Shown piece by piece: positions 17,011-27,705 of a stretch of 64,000 bases of DNA; within the stretch, counting starts at the first letter, position 1; every line of letters begins with the position of its first letter. The notes beneath the pieces are model-generated. The model was not told where the DNA came from. It saw only the letters and a list, made by a program, of their open reading frames with translations, and did no database searches. This DNA is from Leptospira sp. Lineage in GTDB: Bacteria; Spirochaetota; Leptospiria; Leptospirales; Leptospiraceae. The DNA lies in NCBI GenBank assembly GCA_016742255.1, contig JACVCB010000015.1, positions 1 through 64,000 on the forward strand, read 5' to 3'. The position numbers were made by a program, and so were the translations under genes.

Positions 17011-18738
17011 TTATCCTTTGGTTTCTAACACTAAAGTTTCAATTTCTTCAAACTTTTCTTCACCTGCTAGTGAGATGACCTGTTCTGCGAGTAATTTTGC
17101 TTTCCATGTGGAAATTTCTGTGACTTTCTCGGCAACTTCCTTCATGAGAGGGAGAGCTGAACTTAAATCACGTATCCCTAAACCAATGAGAACAGCAGTA
17201 AACATGGGATCACTTCCGATTTCCCCGCAAATGCTAATTGGTTTTTTTTGAGAGTTGGCAACATCAACAATGTTTTTGAGTAAAAGTAAAAACACAACCT
17301 GCCACGGATTATATAAGTCTCCCACCAAATGGTTGTTACGTTCCACTGCTAGTAAGTATTGTAATAAATCATTAGTGCCAATGCTATAAAAATCTACATG
17401 GTTTCCTAAAAAAGGTAAATTTAATGCACATGCAGGAGTTTCGACCATTATACCCAGTGGGATTTTTTTGGTGATCACAAGTCCTAAATTTTTTAATTCT
17501 TCCAGACATTCATTGATTAATACTTTTGTTTGTAAAATCTCAGAACGAGTTGTGATCATTGGTAACATGATCCTCATCGTTCCAAATTCACTTGCACGAA
17601 GGAGGGCACGAAGTTGTTCTTTAAAAAAATGTGGGTGCCTTAAGAGGTAACGAATCCCTCTATTTCCTAGAAATGGATTTTCTTCTTCATATCCATTTTC
17701 CATTTTATCAGCTCCGATATCCCAAACACGAAAGGTCACTGGGCGGCCCACCATCTTCAGTAATATTCGTTTGTAAACGGCAAATTGTTCTTCTTCTGTG
17801 GGTTTGAATTCGATGTAACGGATGAATAAAATTTCTGTCCGAACAAGACCGATCCCGTCGGCACCTTGGAGAAAAGCAGTATCTACTTCTTCTTCCGAAT
17901 CAATATTTGCACGTAAGGTGAATTTTTTCCCATCTTTTGTTTTGAGTTCTTTTGGACCGTCACTGATCTCTCGTATGGGAATTGTTTTTTTAATTTCGCT
18001 TTTGATCCCTGCAAGTTTGATTTCGTCGATGGCTGGGGAACGATTGAGGATTCCTCTCGTTGCATCGAGTAAAATATAATCATCATCTTCTACGTGTGAG
18101 GTGATATTCTTAAGACCAACAATGGTAGGAATTCCATAATTTCTGGCAATGATGGCTGTATGTCCTGTTTTCCCTCCGAAGTCAGTGGCAATCCCACGTA
18201 ACCTGCATTTACCTAATTGGATCATTTCGGATGGCGTGATTTCTTTTGCGATGAGGATGACATCATCGGGAATTTTAGTTGGCTCTGCACCTTTTTCAGG
18301 GTACAAATTAGATTCAATTCGTTTGCCGATGTCGAGTATGTGGTCAGCTCTTTCCCTGAAAAATTCGTCAGGAATGGATTGGAATTCATCGTACAAAGAA
18401 CTCACTGCCGTTTCCAGTGCAAGTCCCGCGGACTCATTGTTTTGTGCAATTCGTTCAAATACACGAGCCCGAAAGAGTGGGTCGTTTAAAAAGACAATTT
18501 GGGATTCTAAAATTTCTGAAAGTTCGACATTCTGTTTTGATTTTTGAACAAGGTCGGCAAGGTCATCTTCCGTCTTTTGGAGGCCTTTTTTTAAAAGTTC
18601 AACTTCTTCTTTGATTTCATCAGGGCTTAAGTCGGTACGATCTTCCCGTTTCCGTTTGGATTGTTTCCAACGAAATACCTTTCCGTAGACCGTGCCGGGG
18701 TAGGCAGAGATGCCTTTAAATGTGGTTTTTTCTTCCAT
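17011..18738 (-). CDS. ptsI: Phosphoenolpyruvate-protein phosphotransferase (PTS enzyme I)
   Basis: A 575-residue enzyme I, full length for the family. The phospho-histidine is His193 in GGKTGHTAIIARNYGIPTIVG. The PEP-binding half has DGIGLVRTEILFI, GNRGIRYLL, METPACAL, the signature GTNDLLQYLLAVERNN and the catalytic cysteine in SICGEIGSDP. It passes phosphate from PEP to HPr in the cytoplasm. No HPr, EII or regulatory PTS gene is in the window. Leptospira have an incomplete PTS, so the role may be regulatory rather than sugar uptake. It lies 62 bp downstream of lpxC on the same strand. Confidence 0.95.
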   Translation of the reverse strand: MEEKTTFKGISAYPGTVYGKVFRWKQSKRKREDRTDLSPDEIKEEVELLKKGLQKTEDDLADLVQKSKQNVELSEILESQIVFLNDPLFRARVFERIAQNNESAGLALETAVSSLYDEFQSIPDEFFRERADHILDIGKRIESNLYPEKGAEPTKIPDDVILIAKEITPSEMIQLGKCRLRGIATDFGGKTGHTAIIARNYGIPTIVGLKNITSHVEDDDYILLDATRGILNRSPAIDEIKLAGIKSEIKKTIPIREISDGPKELKTKDGKKFTLRANIDSEEEVDTAFLQGADGIGLVRTEILFIRYIEFKPTEEEQFAVYKRILLKMVGRPVTFRVWDIGADKMENGYEEENPFLGNRGIRYLLRHPHFFKEQLRALLRASEFGTMRIMLPMITTRSEILQTKVLINECLEELKNLGLVITKKIPLGIMVETPACALNLPFLGNHVDFYSIGTNDLLQYLLAVERNNHLVGDLYNPWQVVFLLLLKNIVDVANSQKKPISICGEIGSDPMFTAVLIGLGIRDLSSALPLMKEVAEKVTEISTWKAKLLAEQVISLAGEEKFEEIETLVLETKG

Positions 18739-18785
18739 CCGAACCTATGCCAAAAATACTTTTGGTTTGGGCTAGTTTGGAAAGT

Positions 18786-18803
18786 AAAAAAAGATCCGAT
18801 CTA
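18786..18803 (-). terminator. Weak terminator-like site after lpxC
   Basis: On the minus strand the lpxC stop runs into AGATCGGATCT (a 4-bp stem with a 3-nt loop) followed by a T run. The stem is short, so read-through into ptsI is likely. Confidence 0.3.
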
Positions 18804-19709
18804 CCGCGCGGCTTCTTTTTTAGAGAAAAGAGGAATCCGTTTGCTTTTGTATTGTGTGAGTTCGTTTCCAGTGACTTGGCTCATGATGCATTTAGCAAGG
18901 GAAATGTCGAGAGCGTGACCTGCTTTGGATGCAATGAGGTGACCTCGGAAAGGACGACCCATCACTGCTAAATCTCCCACAAGGTCTAGGATTTTATGGC
19001 GAACACATTCATTATCATAACGTAAATGGTCGTTGAGGTAACCATCATCGGTGAGAACCACTGCATTGTCGAGGGATCCTCCCATAGCAAGTCCTCTCGC
19101 TTGGAGGGCTTCCACATCTTTTAAAAACCCAAATGTTCTCGCAGGAAGGATGTCTGTTCCTAAAATGGATTCGTCAAGTGTGGTGGTGTAGGACTGTCCT
19201 CTGAGGAGAGGGTGGTTAAAATCGATACTATAAGTGACTTTTAATTCATCAGAAGGGAGCATCACGAGGTATTTGTCCCCGTCAACGACCCAAATGGGGT
19301 TTGTGATGGTAATGGGTTCCACGGTTTCGTCTAGGACACGAATCCCTGCGGAACGAATGCCTTCCCAAAATGGTAGGGAGGATCCATCCATAATCGGAAC
19401 CTCAACGGAATCAATTTCAAAGATACAATCGGTAATGCCTAACGTGTGAACTGCTGCAAGTAGGTGTTCGATGGTTTGGACCCGATTGGAACTACCATCA
19501 CCAATGGTAGTTGCGTTACTTGTGTCTACCACATGGTCGAGAGAAACTGGGATTCTGATTTTTTGGGTGCCTCTATAGAGATAAAAGATAAGTCCGGTAT
19601 TTGCCTCAGCAGGATGGAGGCGAAGGGTCACCACTTTCCCAGAATGGACGCCAATTCCTTTGAGTGTTATCGAATTTTGGATCGTTTTTCTGTGGATTGC
19701 CGTTTGCAT
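18801..19709 (-). CDS. lpxC: UDP-3-O-acyl-N-acetylglucosamine deacetylase
   Basis: A 302-residue LpxC, the zinc deacetylase that commits the cell to lipid A synthesis. Motifs: the N-terminal TLKGIGVHSG, the first zinc histidine in EHLLAAVHTLGI, the second zinc site CVRHKILDLVGDL with His and Asp spaced as in the family, and the catalytic KAGHALDISLA near the C terminus. It supports an LPS-bearing outer membrane, which among spirochaetes fits Leptospira. The ATG at 19709 has AGGAA 6 nt upstream, and this site is inside a perfect inverted repeat (see the separate entry). It is followed by ptsI and preceded by 178 bp after the mla operon. Confidence 0.97.
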   Translation of the reverse strand: MQTAIHRKTIQNSITLKGIGVHSGKVVTLRLHPAEANTGLIFYLYRGTQKIRIPVSLDHVVDTSNATTIGDGSSNRVQTIEHLLAAVHTLGITDCIFEIDSVEVPIMDGSSLPFWEGIRSAGIRVLDETVEPITITNPIWVVDGDKYLVMLPSDELKVTYSIDFNHPLLRGQSYTTTLDESILGTDILPARTFGFLKDVEALQARGLAMGGSLDNAVVLTDDGYLNDHLRYDNECVRHKILDLVGDLAVMGRPFRGHLIASKAGHALDISLAKCIMSQVTGNELTQYKSKRIPLFSKKEAAR

Positions 19710-19715
19710 AATCAG

Positions 19716-19739
19716 TTCCTACATACAAAATTGTAGGAA
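19716..19739 (-). promoter_or_regulatory. Inverted repeat that sequesters the lpxC ribosome-binding site
   Basis: On the minus strand TTCCTACA and TGTAGGAA (19732-19739 and 19716-19723) form a perfect 8-bp stem with an 8-nt loop. The 3' arm contains the AGGAA Shine-Dalgarno, whose last base is 6 nt before the lpxC ATG. Folding would hide the ribosome site, so this could act as a translational switch, for example a thermosensor or a protein operator. The geometry is seen; the function is inferred. Confidence 0.55.
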
Positions 19740-19887
19740 TCCGACCTCGGACAATACCAAAACCGAAACCCGAATCCAAAAAAATGTCTCTTTTTTACAA
19801 CAGTGTGGTGGAATTGTGACGGACGGGAAAACGGGGAGATTTGCCTAATTTTCGCTACAAATGAGGTCGTATTCTCCGTGTTAGTCC

Positions 19888-20661
19888 TTAAAAAGCACTC
19901 AGGGCAGAGCGAATGAAACTTGTGACGGGAGCTTGTTCCCTTGTATCTTCCAAACCTTCTCTCAGTTCCTTGAGAACCACTTGGGCATCTCCCAAGGTTG
20001 TGTTTACAGATTTGTGAACATCACTTTCATTGATGAGTTTTCCCAGAGTTCCTTGGCCTTCATTGATTTTCCCTGTGATATTTGCGATATTTTGCACTGT
20101 TTTACGGATATCAGATCTGTTTTCTGCGATGAGTTCTGAGAGTGACACAAGTGGATCTTGGGTGACTTTCCCTTGGATGGGAAGGAGTTTCCCCGATTTA
20201 GGAGAAATTTCAATTTTACTAATTGGTTCTTCTGCCATCATGTATTCTTTTGTTTTGGGATCCACAGGGAATTTGGATCCTGGGTCAAGGGCAACCACAC
20301 GACCTGAGAGCAAACTTTCGTTTTTGATCGTGATTTCGTAATTGGAAAAAAGTTGGACCTTACCTTTGAGGAGTAATGTGAGTTCTACCTTCGTTCCGAT
20401 CCCAGTTTCCCCTTCTGGTAATAAAGTTCCCATTTCATCAATTTGTACCAAACGGATTTTGGATACATACCCAAAAGGAACTCCATGGATGGTGACCTTG
20501 TTTCCAATTTTAATCCCTTCGGCGTCTGGGAAATACACAGGGAGTTGGTAACCCGATTTTTGGAACGGTCCACCTTCTGTGACAATCGTAAAATAACCAA
20601 CGGCTACAAGTGAAAAGATGAATAAAAGACCAACAATGAGAGCACGACCTATGGTAGGCAT
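19888..20661 (-). CDS. mlaD: MCE-domain lipid transport protein, MlaD-like
   Basis: A 257-residue protein with one N-terminal membrane anchor (about residues 7-28, [20 protein letters not shown]) and one MCE domain (about 35-135, containing [19 protein letters not shown] and GYVSKIRL). A helical tail of about 100 residues follows. MlaD forms a hexameric ring in the periplasm that passes phospholipids between the membranes. It is the last gene of a four-gene operon with mlaF and mlaE; the 178 bp to lpxC mark the operon end. AGGAG lies about 10 nt before the ATG. Confidence 0.9.
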   Translation of the reverse strand: MPTIGRALIVGLLFIFSLVAVGYFTIVTEGGPFQKSGYQLPVYFPDAEGIKIGNKVTIHGVPFGYVSKIRLVQIDEMGTLLPEGETGIGTKVELTLLLKGKVQLFSNYEITIKNESLLSGRVVALDPGSKFPVDPKTKEYMMAEEPISKIEISPKSGKLLPIQGKVTQDPLVSLSELIAENRSDIRKTVQNIANITGKINEGQGTLGKLINESDVHKSVNTTLGDAQVVLKELREGLEDTREQAPVTSFIRSALSAF

Positions 20662-20693
20662 TCCCTAAATTTCTCCTAGTTGTGTGAACAAAG

Positions 20694-21482
20694 TCAATTG
20701 GATTTTCCTTTTTTTAATTCTGAGTGGTCGAGTATCATCGGACCTACTGTATTTCCATGAATGAATTGTTGGATCACTGGATCTTTGGACGCTTGGATCT
20801 CTTCAGGAGTTCCACAAAATTGGACTTTTCCTTCATATAAAAAACTAATCCGATCTGCAATTCGATACGCTGAATTCATATCATGGGTCACCACAATGGA
20901 TGTGAGCCCTAATTCTTTTTGTAAACGAATGACAAGGTCGTTGATGACATTGGACATCACTGGGTCAAGGCCAGAGGTTGGTTCGTCATACATGACGATT
21001 TTTGGTTGGGATGTGAGAGCACGTGCAAGTCCCACACGTTTTTTCATTCCACCTGAAATATTACTGGGAAGTGTATCCTTTGCAGGAACCAAATCCAACC
21101 ATTGTAATTTTTCCATCACAATTCGATCGAGTTCAACTCCATCTGCAATTTTATGTTCTCGTAAGGGAAGTGCTACATTTTCATACACGGTAAGCCAATT
21201 GATAAGAGCCCCCGATTGGAAAAGAACACCTAACTTTGAACGTAACTCTTCTCGTTTTTTTTCATTGGCATGGACAATGGATTCTCCATAAATAAAACAA
21301 TCTCCTTCATCTGGGTCAAGTAAACCTGTGATGTGTTTGAGACTCACAGATTTTCCTGTTCCGGAAGGTCCAAGGATGACCATTGTTTCTCCTTGTTTTA
21401 CTTGTAAATTCATCCCTCGGAGGATTTTACGTTTACCGAAGGCTTTGTGAACATTTTTCATTTCAATGGCAAATGGTTCCAT
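20694..21482 (-). CDS. mlaF: ABC transporter ATP-binding protein, MlaF-like
   Basis: A 262-residue ABC ATPase: Walker A GPSGTGKS (about residues 38-45), signature [15 protein letters not shown], Walker [14 protein letters not shown] and the switch histidine in [17 protein letters not shown]. The SGGMKKR form of the signature is typical of the MlaF/Ttg2A lipid transporter branch. It powers the MlaE permease from the cytoplasmic side. AAAGGA lies 4 nt before the ATG, and the gene is 8 bp downstream of mlaE. Confidence 0.94.
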   Translation of the reverse strand: MEPFAIEMKNVHKAFGKRKILRGMNLQVKQGETMVILGPSGTGKSVSLKHITGLLDPDEGDCFIYGESIVHANEKKREELRSKLGVLFQSGALINWLTVYENVALPLREHKIADGVELDRIVMEKLQWLDLVPAKDTLPSNISGGMKKRVGLARALTSQPKIVMYDEPTSGLDPVMSNVINDLVIRLQKELGLTSIVVTHDMNSAYRIADRISFLYEGKVQFCGTPEEIQASKDPVIQQFIHGNTVGPMILDHSELKKGKSN

Positions 21483-21490
21483 ACTGTCCT

Positions 21491-22267
21491 TTACTTATAG
21501 AAGAGTGCTGTGAGCACATACCCTGAAAAAATAACCATGAGGAAGGAAGTGACAACCGCCTTCCTTGTTGTTTGGCCGACTCCAATGGCTCCACCTTCCG
21601 TACGAAGGCCTTGGCTACACGAAATGGTAGCAATGGAAATACCAAATACGTACCCTTTTAAAAGACCTACATATAAATCTTTGAGTCCAGGTACCGATGA
21701 GATTCGGTAATAAACATCTTGGAAATAACTTATGATATCAATTCCTAACTGGAAATGTCCTACAATACCACCACCTAATATTCCTAAGGCGGATGAGTAA
21801 ACACAGAGAACCGGAACCATAATGGAAAAACCAACAATCCTAGGCATCACAAGGTATCTGACTGGATTGATGGACATAACCTCTAAAGCATCAATTTCTT
21901 CGGATACTTTCATCGTTCCGATTTCGGCAGCCATAGCTGAACCAACGGATGCTGCAAGGATGAGGGAAGTCATAAAAGGAGACATCTCTCTTGTCAATGT
22001 GATTGTAAGGAGAAGTCCAATTTGTCCTTCGGCTCCGAAATCGCGGAGTCCAAGTCCTGTGTTAATGCCAAGGATCATACCTGTAAAAACTGATACAATG
22101 GACACAACAAATAAGGATCCAACTCCAGCGATAAACATTTGTTCTAAGATTTCGCGGCGTTTGAAATACAAATGATGTGATTGCCCAATGGCACGGAATA
22201 ACAATAATACTGTATAACCAATTGCATACAAGAGAGGTTCAATGGTTTTACGATACATTTGGATCAT
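21491..22267 (-). CDS. mlaE: ABC transporter permease, MlaE-like
   Basis: A 258-residue permease of the MlaE/YrbE family with about five or six membrane segments and the family blocks [53 protein letters not shown] and [17 protein letters not shown]. It forms the inner-membrane core of the lipid transporter. I start it at the ATG at 22267: GGTGGA lies 5 nt upstream and the ATG overlaps the stop of the aromatic-repeat gene as ATGA. A GTG at 22279 would add four residues. Confidence 0.93.
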   Translation of the reverse strand: MIQMYRKTIEPLLYAIGYTVLLLFRAIGQSHHLYFKRREILEQMFIAGVGSLFVVSIVSVFTGMILGINTGLGLRDFGAEGQIGLLLTITLTREMSPFMTSLILAASVGSAMAAEIGTMKVSEEIDALEVMSINPVRYLVMPRIVGFSIMVPVLCVYSSALGILGGGIVGHFQLGIDIISYFQDVYYRISSVPGLKDLYVGLLKGYVFGISIATISCSQGLRTEGGAIGVGQTTRKAVVTSFLMVIFSGYVLTALFYK

Positions 22268-23673
22268 ATTTTCCACCAAAGGAGTTTGTAATGATTTGTT
22301 TCTTCCCTTGTATCAATTCCAAAGAGACCGTAGGCAAATTCATATGAAAATCCTGATTTTGTTTTTGAAAATTCCATTAGGATAGGGATATGGATATGAG
22401 TTTCATCATGAGTCCAACGATGAGTGTACAATCTAGTAATCAGGTGCAATCGTTTTTCTCCATTAGATGACCTCTTGTATTCAACGATAGAAAAAATTGG
22501 TTCCCAAACATCTTCCATCACTTCAAAACGAACGGGAATGATTGCGAGTGTATTCCATCCAAAATTCCCTTCGGGATCTTTGTGGTACCGAAAGAATGGC
22601 CAAAGTTTCCAATAATAATCTTCCCTTCCTGTTTGGACGTATTCATTTTTCATATGGGAATAAAATGGTAAGATAAAATGAGAAGTTGATTTGAGATGAG
22701 AGGTATTTTGGGACAATCGAATATAAAATGGGGTGATAAACTCTGCTTCTTTGTTTGCGAAATAAGAATAACCATAAAAAGGAAAAAACACAAGTTTCTC
22801 TGTATCTTTTTTCACTGAAGTTGTGTATTGGAAAAAAATAAAGAGTGCAGTGTAATTGGTTTGTCCCGTTTTTTTGTCATATCCGTACGAAAAAAGTGAG
22901 TTAAGCAAAGGAAACCAAAGAAAGGCATGGCTTTTCATATTCCCGTCTACGGAACTTTTATGGTTATAGAATGGGAAAAAAATCTGATAGGAAGTTGGTT
23001 CCTTTTTATCTAACCTCTCTTCCCCCCATTGGAAAAAAGGCCATAGGATCGAATAACGTTTGTATTTTCCTTCATGAGACTTCTTTGAATACAAAGGAAA
23101 AATTCGAAAGTCATCCCTTGTTTCCGAACCTCCCCACATGACAAGTGGCCATCCAATGGATCTAGCCTTATATGTTTTGTATCTCCATTCTGAATATAAA
23201 GGAAATAAAACATAATTTAGTTCTTGGTAAGAGAGTTTGTTTCTAATTTTTCCATAAAGGGGGAATACACTATAATAATTTTCTCTTTGTGATTCTCCTT
23301 TCCCCCATAAAAAAAGTGGAGTGAATAAGATATCTTCATCTTCATCACCTTCTTCATGTTTGAAACCAGTGCCACTGAAGAAAAATAAGGAAGACCAAGT
23401 GTACCAATAATTGGTTTCTTCTTTGTAATAGATCGGGGAGAGGTAACTATGAAATCGAAAGGCGTAAGTTTTGTCAGAAAAAGACATATAAAAAGGACGA
23501 ATGGCAAAGAAGTTCTGTCTGCCTCTAGTTTCGCTCTCATATAAAAACCAAAATTGAGAATAGTCTGATTTGATATCTTCTGTAAAGGAATTTGGAATTT
23601 TTGCAAATAAGGAAGAAGTTAGAAAGCAAAGAGAAAAAACAAATCCGAATTGAATTTTAAAGCGGGAATCCAC
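22264..23673 (-). CDS. Aromatic P-[LF]-[YF] repeat protein leading the mla operon, function unknown
   Basis: A 469-residue protein with a signal peptide (core [16 protein letters not shown]). The rest is a long series of short segments with a recurring core of the form hydrophobic-x-Pro-Leu/Phe-Tyr/Phe: for example [80 protein letters not shown] and LWPFFRYH, about 15 copies 20-40 residues apart. Aromatic alternation and charged turns suggest repeated beta hairpins, perhaps an outer-membrane barrel or a periplasmic beta structure. The start is a GTG. Its stop overlaps the mlaE ATG (ATGA), so it is translationally coupled to the lipid transporter. I recognise no named family. Confidence 0.75.
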   Translation of the reverse strand: MDSRFKIQFGFVFSLCFLTSSLFAKIPNSFTEDIKSDYSQFWFLYESETRGRQNFFAIRPFYMSFSDKTYAFRFHSYLSPIYYKEETNYWYTWSSLFFFSGTGFKHEEGDEDEDILFTPLFLWGKGESQRENYYSVFPLYGKIRNKLSYQELNYVLFPLYSEWRYKTYKARSIGWPLVMWGGSETRDDFRIFPLYSKKSHEGKYKRYSILWPFFQWGEERLDKKEPTSYQIFFPFYNHKSSVDGNMKSHAFLWFPLLNSLFSYGYDKKTGQTNYTALFIFFQYTTSVKKDTEKLVFFPFYGYSYFANKEAEFITPFYIRLSQNTSHLKSTSHFILPFYSHMKNEYVQTGREDYYWKLWPFFRYHKDPEGNFGWNTLAIIPVRFEVMEDVWEPIFSIVEYKRSSNGEKRLHLITRLYTHRWTHDETHIHIPILMEFSKTKSGFSYEFAYGLFGIDTREETNHYKLLWWKI

Positions 23674-23720
23674 GTAATTTCAATATCGTTCACTTTCATG
23701 TAAAGGAATCAAGTGATTTC

Positions 23721-24770
23721 ATGCCAAAATTAAAAATCGCATTACTTTTCGGAGGGGTCTCTGGAGAACATATCATTTCCATCCGTTCCTCAGCTTTTAT
23801 ATTTGCTACAATTGATAGGGAAAAATACGACGTATGCCCCATTTACATTGATACGAGCGGAAAATTTTGGATCCCTACCATAACAGAAACAATTTACCCT
23901 GATCCGACCGGAAAATCCGAAACAGAATTTTCACGAGAATTTAACCAAACCAATCAAATTGAATCTTCAAGTGATCCGAGTCAATTAGGGAAATATGGAT
24001 TTACTTCCGCCTTCCTTGGATTACACGGAGGAGCAGGGGAAGATGGTAGGATCCAAGGTTTTTTGGATACGATGGGCATTCCACACACAGGATCTGGTGT
24101 TCTGGCTTCAGCTCTTGCAATGGATAAATTTAGAGCAAATTTACTTTTCCAATCCATCGGAATCCCCGTTGCACCATTTTTGGAATTGGACCGAGTTCAA
24201 TCTGATGCGAGAAAAGTTCTATTAAATTTACCCTTTCCTTATCCAGTATTCATTAAGCCTACGTTAGGTGGATCAAGTGTGAATACTGGAATGGCAAAAA
24301 CGCCTGAAGAAGCGATTACACTCGTGGATAAAATATTTGTATCCGAAGATCGAGTCCTCGTTCAAAAATTGGTTTCAGGAACAGAAGTATCCATTGGTGT
24401 TTTAGAAAAACCAGAAGGGAAAAAACGAAATGCGTTTTCGCTTGTTCCAACAGAAATCAGACCCAAGTCAGAATTTTTTGATTTTGAAGCAAAATACACG
24501 AAAGGCGCAAGTGAAGAAATCACTCCTGCACCGGTAGGTGATGAAATTACGAAAACACTACAAGAATACAGTTTAAAATGCCATGTTATCTTAGGATGTA
24601 AGGGTTATTCCAGAACTGATTTTATCATCTCGGACGGTATTCCCTATGTTTTGGAAACAAATACCTTACCTGGAATGACTGGCACAAGCCTTATCCCACA
24701 ACAAGCAAAAGCATTGGGAATCGATATGAAACAAGTGTTTACGTGGTTACTTGAGATTTCACTTTTTTAG
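23721..24770 (+). CDS. ddl: D-alanine--D-alanine ligase
   Basis: A 349-residue ATP-grasp ligase. Motifs: the N-terminal [17 protein letters not shown], the substrate loop [16 protein letters not shown], the ATP-grasp lysine strand [20 protein letters not shown] and the metal-binding C-terminal block [21 protein letters not shown]. It makes D-Ala-D-Ala for peptidoglycan in the cytoplasm. Its start lies 47 bp from the divergent mla-operon start, and its 3' end overlaps the convergent symporter gene by 32 bp. Confidence 0.96.
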   Translation: MPKLKIALLFGGVSGEHIISIRSSAFIFATIDREKYDVCPIYIDTSGKFWIPTITETIYPDPTGKSETEFSREFNQTNQIESSSDPSQLGKYGFTSAFLGLHGGAGEDGRIQGFLDTMGIPHTGSGVLASALAMDKFRANLLFQSIGIPVAPFLELDRVQSDARKVLLNLPFPYPVFIKPTLGGSSVNTGMAKTPEEAITLVDKIFVSEDRVLVQKLVSGTEVSIGVLEKPEGKKRNAFSLVPTEIRPKSEFFDFEAKYTKGASEEITPAPVGDEITKTLQEYSLKCHVILGCKGYSRTDFIISDGIPYVLETNTLPGMTGTSLIPQQAKALGIDMKQVFTWLLEISLF

Positions 24771-26139
24771 GGAAACAATAAATCCCAATAAGTATGGCGA
24801 TGAGACTTGCGATTGTACCATAAAAATGACTTGTCATATCGTCTCCATATACTTCTAAAATAAGCCAAGTAACGATACCAACAAACAAAGAAAAAAGAGC
24901 AGAACGTTCATCTGCTCTTTTACTCATTAGACCAAACACCATGGGAATGAATAGGGTAACAAGGGAGATACCACCCGAATCTTCGACGAGTGCATAAATC
25001 GAAGGTTTTCCCACTGCGAGTAAAAAAGAAATCCCTGCAATAATAAGTACCGATACCCGTGAGAGTAAAAGTAGCTTTTTATCATTCATGTTGCTGAATG
25101 CATATTTTAGAATATTCTCAGATAATATAGAAGAAGGAGCAAGGATGGCTCCCGATGCAGTTGATAAAATGGCAGAAATGAGTGCTGAAAAAAATAAAAC
25201 TTGAATCCAGGGACTGGAAAATTTAGAAATCATCGTTGGGATTAGAAGTTGCCCTGTTTCTGAATTTAAATCAAAATCTGGGATTAGACTTTTTGCATGG
25301 AGCCCTAAAAAAAGAGGGATAAGAGCAAATAACAAGTACAATACGGAAGATAAATAAGACGCCCGAATGGCAACCTTTTCGGATTTCGCAGACATCACTC
25401 TTTGGAAAATATCTTGTTGGGGTAACGAACCAAATCCAACAACCATCCAAGCCGATAGGTACAAAGTCCAAGCGTGGTAATTGGATTCAGGGAAAAATCG
25501 AAAAAAACCATCTGGTTTTTCTGAGATGGATGACCAAATAGGTTTTATTCCATTCAATTCGATGATCACGACTACGAGTCCAATGATGATCGAAATGGAT
25601 TGGAAAAAATCGGTTAAGGAAACAGACCACATCCCACCTAAGTAAGTATAAAAAACAACGAGACATGCTCCAATGACAATGGCTGTAAACTGGTTGATCC
25701 CAAATAAAATTTGCACCATGATTCCGAGTGCAACAAATTGTGCAGCAACCCACCCAAAATAGGAAAAGATCAGACAAATGCCTGCAATGAACTCCATTTT
25801 TTTACCATAACGGTTTTTATAAAAATCACCAAAGGTAAGGATTTGCATTCGGTATAAGTATTTTGCAAATACCAAACCAAGTAAAAATAAACAAAGGGCA
25901 CCACCAAACGGATCTTGGATGACAGATAAAAATCCACCTTTCGCAAATTCGACAGAGGAACCGAGGATGGTTTCACTACCAAACCAAGTGGCAAATAAAG
26001 CTGCTGTTGAAATGGGTAAGGGTAAACTTCTACCTGCAAGGATAAAGTCTTTAGAATTTTTTACTTTTTTTGCCGCATACACTCCAATCCCGATCGTGAC
26101 AAGGAGGTAAGCTAAAATAAAAATGGTCTGGAAATTCAT
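24739..26139 (-). CDS. Sodium:solute symporter (SSS family)
   Basis: A 466-residue protein with about 13 membrane segments and the SSS pattern: [19 protein letters not shown] after the first segment, [17 protein letters not shown], and the sodium-site region [19 protein letters not shown] in the eighth to ninth segments. It resembles the proline/pantothenate-type branch; the solute cannot be told from sequence alone. It is the last gene of a minus-strand run that starts at 29246 (lipoprotein, permease, XseA, XseB, symporter), with only 3 bp to xseB. Confidence 0.9.
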   Translation of the reverse strand: MNFQTIFILAYLLVTIGIGVYAAKKVKNSKDFILAGRSLPLPISTAALFATWFGSETILGSSVEFAKGGFLSVIQDPFGGALCLFLLGLVFAKYLYRMQILTFGDFYKNRYGKKMEFIAGICLIFSYFGWVAAQFVALGIMVQILFGINQFTAIVIGACLVVFYTYLGGMWSVSLTDFFQSISIIIGLVVVIIELNGIKPIWSSISEKPDGFFRFFPESNYHAWTLYLSAWMVVGFGSLPQQDIFQRVMSAKSEKVAIRASYLSSVLYLLFALIPLFLGLHAKSLIPDFDLNSETGQLLIPTMISKFSSPWIQVLFFSALISAILSTASGAILAPSSILSENILKYAFSNMNDKKLLLLSRVSVLIIAGISFLLAVGKPSIYALVEDSGGISLVTLFIPMVFGLMSKRADERSALFSLFVGIVTWLILEVYGDDMTSHFYGTIASLIAILIGIYCFPKKVKSQVTT

Positions 26140-26142
26140 TCT

Positions 26143-26418
26143 TTAAAATAAATCTTCTTCCGCTTTATTAGAAGTTGTTTCATCCTTCTTTTTTTTCACA
26201 GTTGATTTCACAACTTCACCACTAGGAGCTTTGGTTAAAAATTCAATTTTAGCTTCTGCATCTACCAAACGTTCAGAACAGATTTTTTTTAGTTCCATTC
26301 CTCGTTCGTAAGCCTTGATCGAATCTTCTAAAGACAAAGTTCCCCGTTCTAATTTTTCCGCAATGTCTTCCAATTCACGGATTGCTTCTTCAAAACTGAT
26401 TGTTTTTTTATCTACCAT
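26143..26418 (-). CDS. xseB: Exodeoxyribonuclease VII small subunit
   Basis: A 91-residue protein with the XseB core: [20 protein letters not shown], then [21 protein letters not shown] lysine-rich tail of about 25 residues is added. It assembles with XseA in the exonuclease that degrades single-stranded DNA to oligonucleotides. The gene is 9 bp downstream of xseA, the expected pairing. Confidence 0.94.
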   Translation of the reverse strand: MVDKKTISFEEAIRELEDIAEKLERGTLSLEDSIKAYERGMELKKICSERLVDAEAKIEFLTKAPSGEVVKSTVKKKKDETTSNKAEEDLF

Positions 26419-26427
26419 CGTTTGGTC

Positions 26428-27705
26428 CTATTTGATTTCTTTTACTTCTACTTGGAGTTTTCCATCGAATAAAAAAACTTCCAATGATTCTTTTTCTTTA
26501 ATTTGTGTAGTGGAAGAGATCACTTGTTTGTTTGTATTGCGGAGGACTGAATATCCTCTTTTGAGTGTTCCTAAAGGAGAAAAGTGGTCTAATCTTTGTT
26601 CTGCGAGTTTGTATTTTGTTTGGACTCTTTCCAAATACGATTTCCAAGTTTGTTGGAAAGAATCAAATTTTTGAAATTCACTCTGCTTTTTGACAAGGTA
26701 GTTTTTTCCTAGAAGGGAAATTTTAGTTAATAATTCATCCAAATGGTTTTGCCTAGGCTCTAATACTGCTTTTGGATTTTGAAAAACCACTCTACTTGTT
26801 ACACCTAACCACTTTTCCTTTCCAATTCGTATCACACCTGTTAGAGCAGAGCGCAATCGGTCTTCCATTTCATCCAAACGGATGAGAGTATCCGATACAT
26901 TAGGGATCGCTAATTTTGCTGCGGCAGTAGGTGTGGGTGTCGTCGCATCCGCTGCTAAATCGGTAAGGACACGATCAATTTCATGTCCTACGGCAGATAT
27001 AATGGGAATCCTCGATTGATAATACGCCATCACTACCGCTTCTTGGTTGAATGCCATTAAGTCCTCAAAAGATCCGCCACCACGTCCTGCGATGATCACA
27101 TCGACTTCCCATTTTGGATCATTAATTTCCTTAATGGCTTCAATGATTGAGTTTTCGGCACCGTCTCCTTGGACAAGGCATGGTGATACTAAAATTTGAA
27201 TCGAAGGATTGAGGTCAGTGGCAATGCGAATGATATCTTCGACAGCAGCACCCTTAGGTGAAGTAACAATACCCAATCGTTTTGGAAATTTAGGTAACGG
27301 CCGTTTGTGGGAAACATCAAAGATCCCTTTTTCTGCTAATGACTTTTTTAATTTTTCAATTTTAAGAAGGATATCTCCTTCCCCAAGTTCCTCAATTTTT
27401 TGGACAGTGATGCTATAATAACCACCTGGTTCATAAACAGAAACAGAACCATACACAAGGATTTCCATTCCATTTCGTAGTGGAGTTCCTTTATAGTTTT
27501 TGGCTTGGAAGGAAAAAAAAGCACATTTGATTACACTTGTTGTATCTTTTAAGGAAAAATACATGTGACCAGAACTATTGGTCTGGCTGAAATTGGAAAT
27601 TTCTCCGCGAATCCAAAAGTTTTTAAATTCGGGAGAGTCTTGTAATTTCGCCTTGATACGGCGATTGACTTCACTGACAGAAAGGGAAGAATCAGCTGTT
27701 TCCAT
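26428..27705 (-). CDS. xseA: Exodeoxyribonuclease VII large subunit
   Basis: A 425-residue XseA. An OB-fold N-terminal domain (residues about 10-105, FWIRGEISNF and GHMYFSLKD) is followed by the catalytic domain with LPKFPKRLGIVTSPKGAAVEDI, the motif IIAGRGGGSFEDLMAFNQE and SAVGHEIDRVLTDLAADATTPTPTAAAK. It cuts single-stranded DNA in repair and recombination. The ATG directly follows the stop of the upstream permease gene with no spacer, so the two are probably on one mRNA. Confidence 0.96.
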   Translation of the reverse strand: METADSSLSVSEVNRRIKAKLQDSPEFKNFWIRGEISNFSQTNSSGHMYFSLKDTTSVIKCAFFSFQAKNYKGTPLRNGMEILVYGSVSVYEPGGYYSITVQKIEELGEGDILLKIEKLKKSLAEKGIFDVSHKRPLPKFPKRLGIVTSPKGAAVEDIIRIATDLNPSIQILVSPCLVQGDGAENSIIEAIKEINDPKWEVDVIIAGRGGGSFEDLMAFNQEAVVMAYYQSRIPIISAVGHEIDRVLTDLAADATTPTPTAAAKLAIPNVSDTLIRLDEMEDRLRSALTGVIRIGKEKWLGVTSRVVFQNPKAVLEPRQNHLDELLTKISLLGKNYLVKKQSEFQKFDSFQQTWKSYLERVQTKYKLAEQRLDHFSPLGTLKRGYSVLRNTNKQVISSTTQIKEKESLEVFLFDGKLQVEVKEIK

